Shown here: piece by piece, positions 8,821 through 16,931 of the stretch
How the letters are laid out: each line of letters opens with the position of its first letter
How positions within the stretch are numbered: the first letter of the stretch is position 1
Origin: Chloroflexota bacterium
Lineage (GTDB): Bacteria; Chloroflexota; Anaerolineae; Anaerolineales; UBA4823
NCBI GenBank assembly: GCA_029782365.1
Contig: JAKOUW010000076.1
Location: 62,001-126,000 of the forward strand
DNA length: 64,000 nucleotides
Direction: 5' to 3'
Program-made: the position numbers and the translations under genes
Notes under the pieces: generated by a model
The model's input: only the letters and a program-made list of their open reading frames with translations
Database searches by the model: none
What the model was told of the DNA's origin: nothing

Positions 8821-9474
8821 ATGTACGAGCTGCCAATTTTCCCGCTTCACATGGTTCTATTTCCCGGTATGCCCCTGCAACTGCATATCTTCGAAGAGCG
8901 CTATAAAATCATGCTCCAGGATTGCCGCAAGGAAAATAAACCCTTTGGAGTGGTTCTTATCAAACATGGTAAAGAAGTGGGCGACCAACCTGTTGTGCCA
9001 TACGAATTTGGCTGCTCTGCTCGTATATTGGAAATTGAGCCCCTGGAAGAAGGGCGTTTTAACCTTGAAGGAATCGGCGTGGAGCGGTTCCGCATTCAAA
9101 GGTTGAAATATGACCAACCATTCCTGGTAGGAATGGTGGATGATGTGCCTTTGGTGCCGGGCGACGAACAAAACTTGCCTGGTTTACAACATGCGCTGCG
9201 CCCCAGGCTGCAAAAATATATCCAATTAATTGCTCAAGGCAGAGATGTGAGTGACACGGTAGAGCGTATTCCCGACGATCCGGTAGTGATGGCTTACCTG
9301 GCGGCTATGGTACTACAGGTACCGCTGCACCAAAAACAGCATTTCCTGGAAATTGGAGACTGCGCTAATTTATTAACCTATTTAGATGAGTCATATCGTA
9401 GAGAAGTCAGTTTGATCAAACGCATTCTGGCCACGATGCCATCCGAGGGCGCGGGGCATTTTTCGCGCAATTAA
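8821..9474 (+). CDS. LON peptidase N-terminal-domain protein
   Basis: The 217-residue protein consists of a LON substrate-binding (PUA-like) domain without the AAA+ or protease parts of Lon. It opens with LPIFPLHMVLFPGMPLQLHIFEERY, broken here by family-typical residues such as PLHMVLFPG and FEERY, followed by FGVVLI. Stand-alone LON-domain proteins are common in bacteria and their function is not settled. The ATG at 8821 is chosen over a GTG at 8815 because the promoter at 8784-8812 would start transcription right at 8821. It is a single gene, followed by the tRNA promoter. Confidence 0.82.
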   Translation: MYELPIFPLHMVLFPGMPLQLHIFEERYKIMLQDCRKENKPFGVVLIKHGKEVGDQPVVPYEFGCSARILEIEPLEEGRFNLEGIGVERFRIQRLKYDQPFLVGMVDDVPLVPGDEQNLPGLQHALRPRLQKYIQLIAQGRDVSDTVERIPDDPVVMAYLAAMVLQVPLHQKQHFLEIGDCANLLTYLDESYRREVSLIKRILATMPSEGAGHFSRN

Positions 9475-9501
9475 TTTGTTCCGTAAGGTGCAATCCTATC
9501 C

Positions 9502-9530
9502 TTGACAATCGCCTAGCCTTGTTGTAGAAT
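9502..9530 (+). promoter_or_regulatory. Promoter of the tRNA-Ala pair
   Basis: TTGACA at 9502-9507, a 17-bp spacer and TAGAAT at 9525-9530 (preceded by TTG) form a strong promoter. Its start site, near 9537, is about 10 nt before the first tRNA. Confidence 0.8.
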
Positions 9531-9547
9531 TCCGCTACCCTAAATCA

Positions 9548-9620
9548 GGGCCTGTAGCGCAGTTGGGAGCGCGCTTCAATCGCACTGAAGAGGCCGAGGG
9601 TTCGACTCCCTCCAGGTCCA
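9548..9620 (+). tRNA. tRNA-Ala (CGC)
   Basis: A complete 73-nt cloverleaf: acceptor GGGCCTG/CAGGTCC, D-arm GCGC, anticodon stem CTTCA/TGAAG with loop ATCGCAC, and T-arm GAGGG/CCCTC. The anticodon is CGC. The G3-U70 pair, the main alanine identity element, and the A73 discriminator are both present. The 3' CCA is not encoded. Confidence 0.93.
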
Positions 9621-9664
9621 CTCGACCGGGGATAAGAACGAAACCGGTCCGAAAATTGAATATT

Positions 9665-9737
9665 GGGCCCATAGCGCAGTTGGGAGCGCGTCTCAATGGC
9701 ATTGAGAAGGCCGAGGGTTCGAATCCCTCTGGGTCCA
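9665..9737 (+). tRNA. tRNA-Ala (GGC)
   Basis: A complete 73-nt cloverleaf, nearly the same as the upstream tRNA in the D-arm and T-arm. The anticodon stem is TCTCA/TGAGA with loop ATGGCAT, giving anticodon GGC. The acceptor GGGCCCA/TGGGTCC again has G3-U70 and A73, confirming alanine. CCA is not encoded. It lies 44 bp after the first tRNA and is probably cotranscribed, suggesting a local duplication with anticodon divergence. Confidence 0.93.
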
Positions 9738-9779
9738 CACAATTAAATATAGACTGAACAGCCTTAACAGGAGTAGTAG

Positions 9780-10045
9780 GTTATCTGTCAGCGAATCGGG
9801 AGAGAGAGGTGAGAGCCCGGTAAGGTACCCACAGAGTACTTCCAGGCCCAGCCTGGTATAAGACCGAACTCGCCTGGGCCTACTTGGGCGGGCTTTGCCG
9901 GTGAAAGGATTTTTGTTAGCCGGGCATGGGTGCGCCCATTATAGCGGAACCAAAGCGGTCTGTTGAACCATTGAACAGGCAAGCAGGGTGGTACCACGGA
10001 GGTATTGTTTTCCTTCGCCCCTCATAGGCGAAGGATTTTTTGTTT
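9780..10045 (+). promoter_or_regulatory. T-box leader sensing tRNA-Leu
   Basis: The leader has the T-box order: a purine-rich stem I start (GGGAGAGAGAGG), a specifier region GAA-CTC at 9866-9871 (CTC, leucine), and the conserved antiterminator sequence AGGGTGGTACCACGG at 9985-9999. An intrinsic terminator follows, with stem TCCTTCGCC/GGCGAAGGA at 10011-10035 and a T-rich tail. Uncharged tRNA-Leu would pair with the specifier and the TGGT bulge, block the terminator and raise leuS1 expression. The 5' boundary is approximate. The promoter is not clear, and read-through from the tRNA-Ala operon is possible. Confidence 0.9.
10011..10045 (+). terminator. T-box terminator hairpin
   Basis: A 9-bp stem (10011-10019 with 10027-10035) is followed by TTTTTTGTTTT. 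It is the regulated terminator of the leucine T-box ahead of leuS1. Confidence 0.88.
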
Positions 10046-10077
10046 TCTGGGTCAAATCTCTTTGGAAGGAGGCTAAC

Positions 10078-12579
10078 ATGTCCAGAAAAATCGCAACAGA
10101 AGAGTTCTACCAACCACAGACTTTTGAGAAGACTTGGCAAAAACATTGGCAGGAGGCTGGGCTGTTCCTTGCCTCCGAGTCTGGAGATAAACCGAAATAT
10201 TACTGCCTGGATTTCTTCCCTTACCCATCCGGTGATGGGCTGCATGTTGGGCACTGCCGCAATTACATTCCGACCGATGTGCTGTCGCGCTTCAAACGCA
10301 TGCAAGGATACAATGTACTGCACCCAATGGGGTGGGATGCCTTTGGCGAGCCAGCAGAACAGTATGCAGTATCGCACGGCGTTCATCCACGCCAGACAAC
10401 TGATCGCAATACGGCCAACTTCCGCCGCCAATTCGACCTGATTGGGGCAAGTTATGATTGGAGCCGCGAGATTGATTCATCCGATCCGGCTTATTATCAC
10501 TGGACGCAGGCCTTTTTCCTGCTTTTATATGAGCGCGGGTTGGCTTATCGCGATACCAACTGGCAGTGGTGGTGTCCGGGCTGCCAGACCACTCTTTCCA
10601 GCCATGAAGTGAAAGATGGGGTATGCTGGCGTGGACACAGCGGCGTCACCCGCCGTAATATCCCGGCCTGGTATTTCCGGATTACCGCTTATGCCGATCG
10701 CTTGCTGGAAGGCCTGGAGCGCATCGATTGGCCGGAGCATATCAAAGCGATGCAGCGCAACTGGATTGGGCGTTCGCATGGCGCCCTGGTTCAATTTCCA
10801 ATCGCTGGTCAACAAAAGACCATCGAAGTATTCACCACGCGGCCAGATACATTGTTCGGAGTGACATTCCTGGTATTGGCGCCTGAACACACCCTGGTGG
10901 ATTTGTTGATCGAGAACAATCCGAATAGTGTTGAGCGGGCTGTTATTGAAGCATATCGAGACCAGGCAGCCCGGCAAAGTGAAGTGGACAGGATGAATGA
11001 AGCCAGGAAAATTACCGGTGTTTTCTCCGGTTGTTTTGCCGTGCATCCTCTGACGGGTGAAACACTACCGGTATGGATTGCAGATTATGTTCTGCCCGGT
11101 TATGGGACGGGCGCGGTGATGGGTGTACCTGCCCATGACCAGCGAGACCAGGCATTTGCCCATCATTTTGGCCTAGGCGTGAAAATAGTGATTGCCTCGG
11201 CAGAGGGATCGATTGATCCCCAGCCGGCGCCTTATTTGGAGGAGGGCATCCTGGTCAATTCAGGAGCATTTGATGGAATGATCAATGAAAAGGCAGCCAG
11301 CGAGATTACCAAGGAGCTCGGATGCCGAGCGTTGGGGCGCCCGGCAGTGCAGTACCGCATGCGCGACTGGTTGATCTCACGCCAGCGCTATTGGGGCGCG
11401 CCGATACCGATTGTTCACTGCCCGGAATGCGGCGAGATGCCTGTACCGGCCGATCAGCTCCCGGTGCTGCTGCCGCCAATGGAAAATTTCCAACCGGATG
11501 GCAGTGGAACCTCTCCGCTGGCGCGGGCAGCAGAGTTCGTCAATACCACTTGCCCGCGCTGTGGAGGTCCTGCCCGACGTGAGACGGATACCATGGGTGG
11601 ATTCGCTTGCTCTTCCTGGTATTTTTTGCGTTTCACCAGCCCGCATGAAGCCAACCTGCCATTTGACCCGGAGAAGATGAAGTATTGGATGCCTGTCGAT
11701 TTGTACGTGGGAGGGGCGGAACATGCTGTGCTGCATCTGCTTTACGCTCGTTTTTGGATTAAGGTAATGTATGATGCTGGATTGGTGCCGTTTGATGAGC
11801 CGTTTCAGAAGCTGCTCAACCAGGGCCAGTTAATGGCGCCGGACGGGAAGCGCATGTCCAAGAGTCGTGGCAATGTGATCACACCTGACGCAGTGGTGCA
11901 GGATTATGGGGCTGATGCCCTTCGTTTGTACTGCATGTTCATGGCGCCGTTTGACCAGGAATTACGTTGGAGCACTGAAGGCATCAATGGCGCAAGGCGC
12001 TTCTTGAACCGGGTGTGGATGCTGTATGCTAACCTCGAAGATCAAACAGGGTTGCAACCTGACCAGGCTGATGCTGAATTGGAACGCCGTTTGCACCGTT
12101 TGACTCGCCAGGTGACCGAGCGGCTGGAGACACTGCGGTTTAACACAATGATCTCCGCGCTGATGGAATTCACCAACTGGATGACAGAGCGCCAGCGAGC
12201 TGGCCAGACAAAAACCGCAGCTTACAGGCAAGCGTTACGTCAGTTGTTGGTGTTAATGGCGCCTGCCGTGCCTTTTATCTGTGAAGAATTGTGGCAAAAG
12301 ATCGAACCCGGCAGCAGTGTTTTGAACGAGGCCTGGCCCTCCTACGATCAGAGACTGGCAGAAGAGGATTTGGTGGAAATCCCCGTTCAGATCAACGGAA
12401 AGCTGAGAGTGGTGATCAAGTTGGCAGCGGATGCTTCCGAGGCTGAAGCAGTAGCCAAAGCGCTGCCGCTTTTGAAGGTTTACCTGGCAGGGAAGCAAAT
12501 ATTGCGCCAGGTGTACGCTCCTGGCCGAGCGTTGAGCCTGGTGGTGCGAGAAGCGTCTGCAGAGCAAGAACAGGCCTGA
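10078..12579 (+). CDS. leuS: Leucyl-tRNA synthetase, first of two tandem copies
   Basis: Class I synthetase of 833 residues that charges tRNA-Leu. HVGH (residues 56-59) and RMSKS (592-596) form the catalytic signatures. The CP1 editing domain is intact, with FTTRPDT and the editing Asp in VPAHDQRD. A zinc-knuckle-like CPGC sits near residue 169, and a second set of Cys pairs (CPEC, CPRC) lies near the leucine-specific insertion. The C-terminal tRNA-binding domain is present. The start at 10078 has AAGGAGG five bases upstream; the longer frame to 9988 lies inside the T-box terminator. It differs throughout from the second copy at 12632, so the two are not a recent duplication. Its expression is under the leucine T-box. 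Confidence 0.95.
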   Translation: MSRKIATEEFYQPQTFEKTWQKHWQEAGLFLASESGDKPKYYCLDFFPYPSGDGLHVGHCRNYIPTDVLSRFKRMQGYNVLHPMGWDAFGEPAEQYAVSHGVHPRQTTDRNTANFRRQFDLIGASYDWSREIDSSDPAYYHWTQAFFLLLYERGLAYRDTNWQWWCPGCQTTLSSHEVKDGVCWRGHSGVTRRNIPAWYFRITAYADRLLEGLERIDWPEHIKAMQRNWIGRSHGALVQFPIAGQQKTIEVFTTRPDTLFGVTFLVLAPEHTLVDLLIENNPNSVERAVIEAYRDQAARQSEVDRMNEARKITGVFSGCFAVHPLTGETLPVWIADYVLPGYGTGAVMGVPAHDQRDQAFAHHFGLGVKIVIASAEGSIDPQPAPYLEEGILVNSGAFDGMINEKAASEITKELGCRALGRPAVQYRMRDWLISRQRYWGAPIPIVHCPECGEMPVPADQLPVLLPPMENFQPDGSGTSPLARAAEFVNTTCPRCGGPARRETDTMGGFACSSWYFLRFTSPHEANLPFDPEKMKYWMPVDLYVGGAEHAVLHLLYARFWIKVMYDAGLVPFDEPFQKLLNQGQLMAPDGKRMSKSRGNVITPDAVVQDYGADALRLYCMFMAPFDQELRWSTEGINGARRFLNRVWMLYANLEDQTGLQPDQADAELERRLHRLTRQVTERLETLRFNTMISALMEFTNWMTERQRAGQTKTAAYRQALRQLLVLMAPAVPFICEELWQKIEPGSSVLNEAWPSYDQRLAEEDLVEIPVQINGKLRVVIKLAADASEAEAVAKALPLLKVYLAGKQILRQVYAPGRALSLVVREASAEQEQA

Positions 12580-12585
12580 CTGGTC

Positions 12586-12594
12586 TGATATAAT
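12586..12594 (+). promoter_or_regulatory. Extended -10 promoter for the second leuS
   Basis: TGATATAAT (TG-N-TATAAT) lies just after the leuS1 stop codon and about 37 nt before the leuS2 ATG. An extended -10 can act without a good -35 box. It would let leuS2 be transcribed independently of the T-box. Confidence 0.55.
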
Positions 12595-12631
12595 TCATCC
12601 GTTAATTTTCAGGATTGGAGAATGCATTATT

Positions 12632-15079
12632 ATGGAAACACCCACCTATACTCCTACACAAATCGAACCTAAATGGCAAGCCCGTTGGGAAGCTGATGGC
12701 TTATACCATTCCGATATTGACTCCAGCCGTCCCAAGCACTATGCCTTGACGATGCTCCCATATCCTTCAGGCGATTTGCACATCGGCCACTGGTATGCGA
12801 TGACCCCTTCGGATGCGCGCGCCCGCTTTATGCGCATGCGCGGCTTCAATGTGCTTTTTCCGATGGGCTTTGATGCATTTGGTTTGCCGGCTGAGAATGC
12901 GGCGATCAAGAACCGCATCCACCCAAAGAAATGGACGTTTGCAAATATCGATAAGATGCGCAAGCAGCTGCGCAGCATGGGTGCTATGTTTGATTGGCGG
13001 CGAGAAGCGATTTCGGCTGACCCGGAATTTTACCGTTGGACACAGTGGTTTTTCACCCAACTGCATAAAAACGGTTTAGCATACCACAAAATGTCCCCTG
13101 TCGATTGGTGCCCGAACTGCAATACTACCCTGGCGCGCGAACAGGTATGGGGCGATGACCGTCATTGTGAACGCTGCGGCACACCGGTCATCAAGCGCGA
13201 CCTGGATCAGTGGTTTTTCCGCACGACCCACTATGCAGATGAACTGCTGAGCTTTGCCACTATCGATTGGCCCGAGCGAGTGCGCACATTGCAGGAAAAT
13301 TGGATCGGCCGTTCAGAAGGCGCTCATGTGATCTTTACTACACAAGGCGGGGATGAAGTCGTCGTTTTTACTACCCGCCCAGATACGCTGTGGGGCGCTA
13401 CATTCATGGTGTTAGCGCCTGAGCATCCGTTGGTCAGCAAGCTTACGTCGCAAGACCAATCTCCGGATGTCCAGGCGTACATTGAACTAACAAAACGTCA
13501 ATCCGACATTCAGCGTGAAGCGGCTGATAAAGAAAAGACGGGCGTGTTTACCGGAGGGTATGCCATCAATCCGGTCACGGGAGAACGGATTCCCGTTTGG
13601 ATTGCCGATTATGTCTTAATGACGTACGGTACAGGCGCGATCATGGCTGTGCCAGCCCATGACCAGCGCGATTTTGAATTTGCTCGCAAATTCGGCCTGG
13701 AAATTCGTGTTGTGGTTCAACCGGAAGATGCTGAGCCCTTGTCTGCAAATGCGATGACCGAAGCAATTCCTGCCCATGGAAAAATGGTGAATTCAGGTGT
13801 TTTGACCGGCACTCCTGGTGACCAGGCTTTTAAGGCGGCGGTGGCGTTCCTGGAAAAGAACGGTAAAGGTAAGCATGCTGTCAATTACCGCCTGCGCGAT
13901 TGGCTGATATCTCGCCAGCGGTATTGGGGCGCGCCGATTCCAATCGTTTACTGCCCTCAACATGGGGCGCAAGACGTTCCGGATGATCAACTGCCAATCT
14001 TGCTGCCAGATGATGTGGAATGGCTGCCAACCGGAGAGAGTCCATTAAAGCTCCATCCAACATGGAAAAAAACCACCTGCCCGGTTTGCGGCGGACCTGC
14101 AGAGAGAGAGACTGACACGATGGATACTTTCATGTGTTCATCCTGGTATCACCTGCGCTATTTGTCTCCCCATTATGATCAAGGGCCGTTTGATCCACAT
14201 CAATATCAATATTGGATGCCGGTTGACACATATACCGGGGGCATCGAACATGCCACGATGCACTTAATCTACACACGCTTTTTCCATAAAGCGTGCCGCG
14301 ATATGGAGATCGTCAATGGGCCGGAACCGATGTTGCAGCTGCGCAACCAGGGCATGGTGTTGGGTGAAGATGGCGAAAAAATGTCCAAGAGTCGCGGCAA
14401 CGTGGTGTCACCAGATGAGCTGGTGGGTCGGTATGGAGCGGATACCGTGCGCGCATACCTGATGTTTTTTGCACGTTGGGATATGGGTGCACCCTGGAAT
14501 AGTTCGGGAATTGAAGGTGCGGCCCGATGGGTGCGCCGCACCTGGGCATTATTTACTGAACCAGCACAACCTGGAAACTCAGATGAGGACGCCGGCCGCA
14601 CCTTGCGCCGCAGGGTACATCAGACTTTACGGCGCGTGACTCACGATTTCGAAAACTTTGAATTCAACACCATCGTTTCAAGCCTGATGGAGCTGCTCAA
14701 TGCCTTGTACAAAGCGCGCGAAGCAGGTTTGAGCGGCACGGCTGAGTGGAATGAAGCGCTAGACTTGTATCTGCGCATGATGGCGCCCGTTGCACCTCAT
14801 ATCAGCGAGGAGTTGTGGTCTTACCTGGGAAAACCCTACTCAATTCACCAACAATCGTGGCCAACGGTGGACGAAGCTGCCGCGGCAGAGGAACAACTGA
14901 CCATCGTTGTCCAGGTGAATGGAAAGGTGCGCGACCGTATTACAGTCCCAGTCGGAACGCCCGATGAGTCAATCAAAAAGGCTGCTTTGGCCAGCGCCTC
15001 GATCCAAAAGTTCTTAGGAAGCAGCGCGCCGAAGAAAGTGATCGTTGTCGGCGGAAAATTGGTGAATATCGTTGCATGA
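12632..15079 (+). CDS. leuS: Leucyl-tRNA synthetase, second tandem copy
   Basis: A second complete bacterial-type LeuRS of 815 residues. HIGH is at residues 50-53 and KMSKS at 583-587. The editing domain carries FTTRPDT and VPAHDQRD. Zinc-type CPNC...CERC and CPVC motifs and a C-terminal domain ending in VVGGKLVNIV are present. A GGAG ribosome site precedes the ATG. All recognisable catalytic and editing residues are intact in both copies, so neither looks like a pseudogene. The intergenic gap of 52 bp holds an extended -10 box. Two strong terminators follow. This copy looks the more conventional of the two; that is an impression, not a measurement. Confidence 0.95.
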   Translation: METPTYTPTQIEPKWQARWEADGLYHSDIDSSRPKHYALTMLPYPSGDLHIGHWYAMTPSDARARFMRMRGFNVLFPMGFDAFGLPAENAAIKNRIHPKKWTFANIDKMRKQLRSMGAMFDWRREAISADPEFYRWTQWFFTQLHKNGLAYHKMSPVDWCPNCNTTLAREQVWGDDRHCERCGTPVIKRDLDQWFFRTTHYADELLSFATIDWPERVRTLQENWIGRSEGAHVIFTTQGGDEVVVFTTRPDTLWGATFMVLAPEHPLVSKLTSQDQSPDVQAYIELTKRQSDIQREAADKEKTGVFTGGYAINPVTGERIPVWIADYVLMTYGTGAIMAVPAHDQRDFEFARKFGLEIRVVVQPEDAEPLSANAMTEAIPAHGKMVNSGVLTGTPGDQAFKAAVAFLEKNGKGKHAVNYRLRDWLISRQRYWGAPIPIVYCPQHGAQDVPDDQLPILLPDDVEWLPTGESPLKLHPTWKKTTCPVCGGPAERETDTMDTFMCSSWYHLRYLSPHYDQGPFDPHQYQYWMPVDTYTGGIEHATMHLIYTRFFHKACRDMEIVNGPEPMLQLRNQGMVLGEDGEKMSKSRGNVVSPDELVGRYGADTVRAYLMFFARWDMGAPWNSSGIEGAARWVRRTWALFTEPAQPGNSDEDAGRTLRRRVHQTLRRVTHDFENFEFNTIVSSLMELLNALYKAREAGLSGTAEWNEALDLYLRMMAPVAPHISEELWSYLGKPYSIHQQSWPTVDEAAAAEEQLTIVVQVNGKVRDRITVPVGTPDESIKKAALASASIQKFLGSSAPKKVIVVGGKLVNIVA

Positions 15080-15098
15080 TAAAATGCGGTAATAAAGA

Positions 15099-15140
15099 GG
15101 AGTATGTTGTGCAGTTTTCGACACAACATACCCCTTTTTA
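15099..15140 (+). terminator. Terminator after leuS2
   Basis: GTATGTTGTG at 15102-15111 pairs perfectly with CACAACATAC at 15122-15131, followed by a CCC-T5 run. Confidence 0.85.
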
Positions 15141-15166
15141 TACCGAAAACTCATGACGCAGTGCGT

Positions 15167-15193
15167 AAAATCACCCGGATGGGTGATTTTTTT
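15167..15193 (+). terminator. Second terminator before the TetR operon
   Basis: AAATCACCC and GGGTGATTT form a stem with a GGAT loop and a T7 tail. It insulates the beta-oxidation operon from the leuS transcript and ends immediately before the next -35 box. Confidence 0.8.
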
Positions 15194-15196
15194 CTC

Positions 15197-15245
15197 TTGA
15201 CAGGTGGATAAGTTTTGGTATGCTTAAACTACCGAACGTTCGGTA
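15197..15245 (+). promoter_or_regulatory. Promoter and TetR operator of the beta-oxidation operon
   Basis: TTGACA (15197-15202), a 16-bp spacer and TATGCT (15219-15224) predict a start near 15231. A perfect 16-bp palindrome, TACCGAACGTTCGGTA, covers 15230-15245, exactly at the start site and just before the regulator gene. This placement fits an autoregulated TetR-family operator that blocks transcription of the whole operon. Confidence 0.8.
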
Positions 15246-15256
15246 GGGAGCTGCGT

Positions 15257-15850
15257 TTGACTCGGGATGATATTCTCCAGGCTTCGGCTCGAATTTTTAG
15301 TGAAAAAGGCTTTCATGCCGCCTCGATGCAAGACATTGCAGAGGCCGTATGTTTGCAAAAAGCTTCACTTTACCACCACTTTGCCTCCAAGCAAGAAATA
15401 TTACTTGCGATCCTTGACCATGCCTTGGATGTGATCACAAACAGGCTGGAAAATGTTGTCGTCCAACCACTGCCTCCTGAACAGAAGCTGCGTCAGGCTA
15501 TGATCACCTATTTGCAAGCTCTGGCAGAATACCAAGACCTGGGAGTGGTTTTGCTTCTGGAATACCGGTCTTTAGACGATGTGCTACGCTCGAAACATAT
15601 TCCGCGCAGAGATCGTTTCGAACGACTTTGGCGCGACCTGGTCCAGGAAGGTAAAGAGGCGGGTGTCTTTCACTGCGAGCAGCCCTCACTGGCTGGAAGG
15701 GCTCTATTGGGGGTGATGAACTGGATGGTGACCTGGTATCGCAAAGATGGCCCCCTGCCTGTTGAAATGATTGCCGACCAATTTACCCGCTTGTTTTTGC
15801 TCGGTCTGTTATCTCGCCCAGAACAATTCCGGGAGAATACAGGCTCATGA
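15257..15850 (+). CDS. TetR/AcrR-family transcriptional regulator
   Basis: A 197-residue repressor. The N-terminal helix-turn-helix includes ILQASARIFSEKGF, ASMQDIAEAV and KASLYHHFASKQEIL, and a ligand-binding C-terminal domain follows. A TTG start at 15257 is proposed because it has GGGAG six bases upstream and starts the family's usual first helix. The longer frame from 15215 would begin upstream of the predicted transcription start. As first gene of the beta-oxidation operon and with a palindrome over its own promoter, it most likely senses an acyl-CoA, as FadR-type TetR proteins do. The ligand is inferred. Confidence 0.88.
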   Translation: MTRDDILQASARIFSEKGFHAASMQDIAEAVCLQKASLYHHFASKQEILLAILDHALDVITNRLENVVVQPLPPEQKLRQAMITYLQALAEYQDLGVVLLLEYRSLDDVLRSKHIPRRDRFERLWRDLVQEGKEAGVFHCEQPSLAGRALLGVMNWMVTWYRKDGPLPVEMIADQFTRLFLLGLLSRPEQFRENTGS

Positions 15851-16908
15851 AAAACGTTCCAACCACTCCACGGCAAAAAATTGAATTATTCGTCACCGAT
15901 GGCGGCGCTCAGATCGCCCAGATTCCGATGCTGGAATTCCCAGGCTTGTGGGGTTATGCTTATTTTATATTGGTGGACGATGTTGAGCTCGGTGAAATGC
16001 GAGTGCTGATCGATGCTGGTTCTGGGATTGGGGATTCAAACAAACATCTGGAAACAGGTCTGCTGACGGCTGGCGCTCTGCTTGGCAGGCAAATTGGCTT
16101 TGCAAACCTCACACATATCCTTATCACCCACGGCCATATCGACCATTTTGGCGGATTGAATTACGTGCGCGCTCGCAGCCAGGCATTGCTTGGGATCCAC
16201 GAATTGGACCGCCGTGTATTGACAAATTACACCGAGCGGTTGTCCGTTATCGGACGCCGGCTGCATGAATACTTGATTGAAGCAGGTGTTCCGTCCGAAC
16301 GCTTGGAGCGCATCATGGAAATGTACCGCTCCACCAAGAATCTTTTTCAACCTGAGCCAGTTGATTTTACTTACGAAAGCGCTGGCATGCGCTGTGGACC
16401 TTTCGAGATACTGCACGTGCCAGGTCACTGCGCCGGCCATGTGGTCCTAAGGCTTCACAATATGTTGTTCAGCGGCGATCATGTGTTGAGCGATACCACT
16501 CCCCACCAGGCGCCGGAGCAATTGACACTTTCGACGGGTCTTGATCATTATCTTCATTCATTAGAGGCTCTTCGTTCTTGGGCGAACCAGCCTCAGCTCA
16601 CCTTTGGGGGTCATAAGAAGCCGATCGTCGATTTAAACGAACGCATCGATATTATCCGCGCCATGCATGATGAGCGCTTGCAAAAAGTTTTGAGTATTCT
16701 GAAGGAGCCTCGCACGATCAATGAGGTATCTCACATTTTATTTCCAGAAGTTCATGGTTACAACGTGCTCCTCGCCCTGGAGGAGGCCGGAGCGCACGTG
16801 GAATTTTTATACCAACGCGGTATGTTAGAAATCGCCAATCTGGCAGAACTTGAAGCCAGCCGGGGGCCTGTGCCATTAATCTATCGCTGCCTGGATTGTC
16901 GAATGTAA
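15847..16908 (+). CDS. Metallo-beta-lactamase-fold hydrolase
   Basis: A 353-residue MBL-fold protein. The zinc motif is THGHIDHFGG near residue 98, followed by HVPGHCAGH near 200 and LFSGDHVLSDT. A late His in FGGHKKP completes the usual set. The C-terminal part (INEVSHILFP...LLALEEAGAHV) resembles the winged-helix tail of the LACTB2-like group. It overlaps the TetR stop codon by ATGA, so it is translationally coupled. A thioesterase-like or other hydrolytic role in the acyl-CoA operon is plausible but not proven. Confidence 0.8.
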   Translation: MKNVPTTPRQKIELFVTDGGAQIAQIPMLEFPGLWGYAYFILVDDVELGEMRVLIDAGSGIGDSNKHLETGLLTAGALLGRQIGFANLTHILITHGHIDHFGGLNYVRARSQALLGIHELDRRVLTNYTERLSVIGRRLHEYLIEAGVPSERLERIMEMYRSTKNLFQPEPVDFTYESAGMRCGPFEILHVPGHCAGHVVLRLHNMLFSGDHVLSDTTPHQAPEQLTLSTGLDHYLHSLEALRSWANQPQLTFGGHKKPIVDLNERIDIIRAMHDERLQKVLSILKEPRTINEVSHILFPEVHGYNVLLALEEAGAHVEFLYQRGMLEIANLAELEASRGPVPLIYRCLDCRM

Positions 16909-16931
16909 ATTTTCAGTCTAAAGGAGGACCC

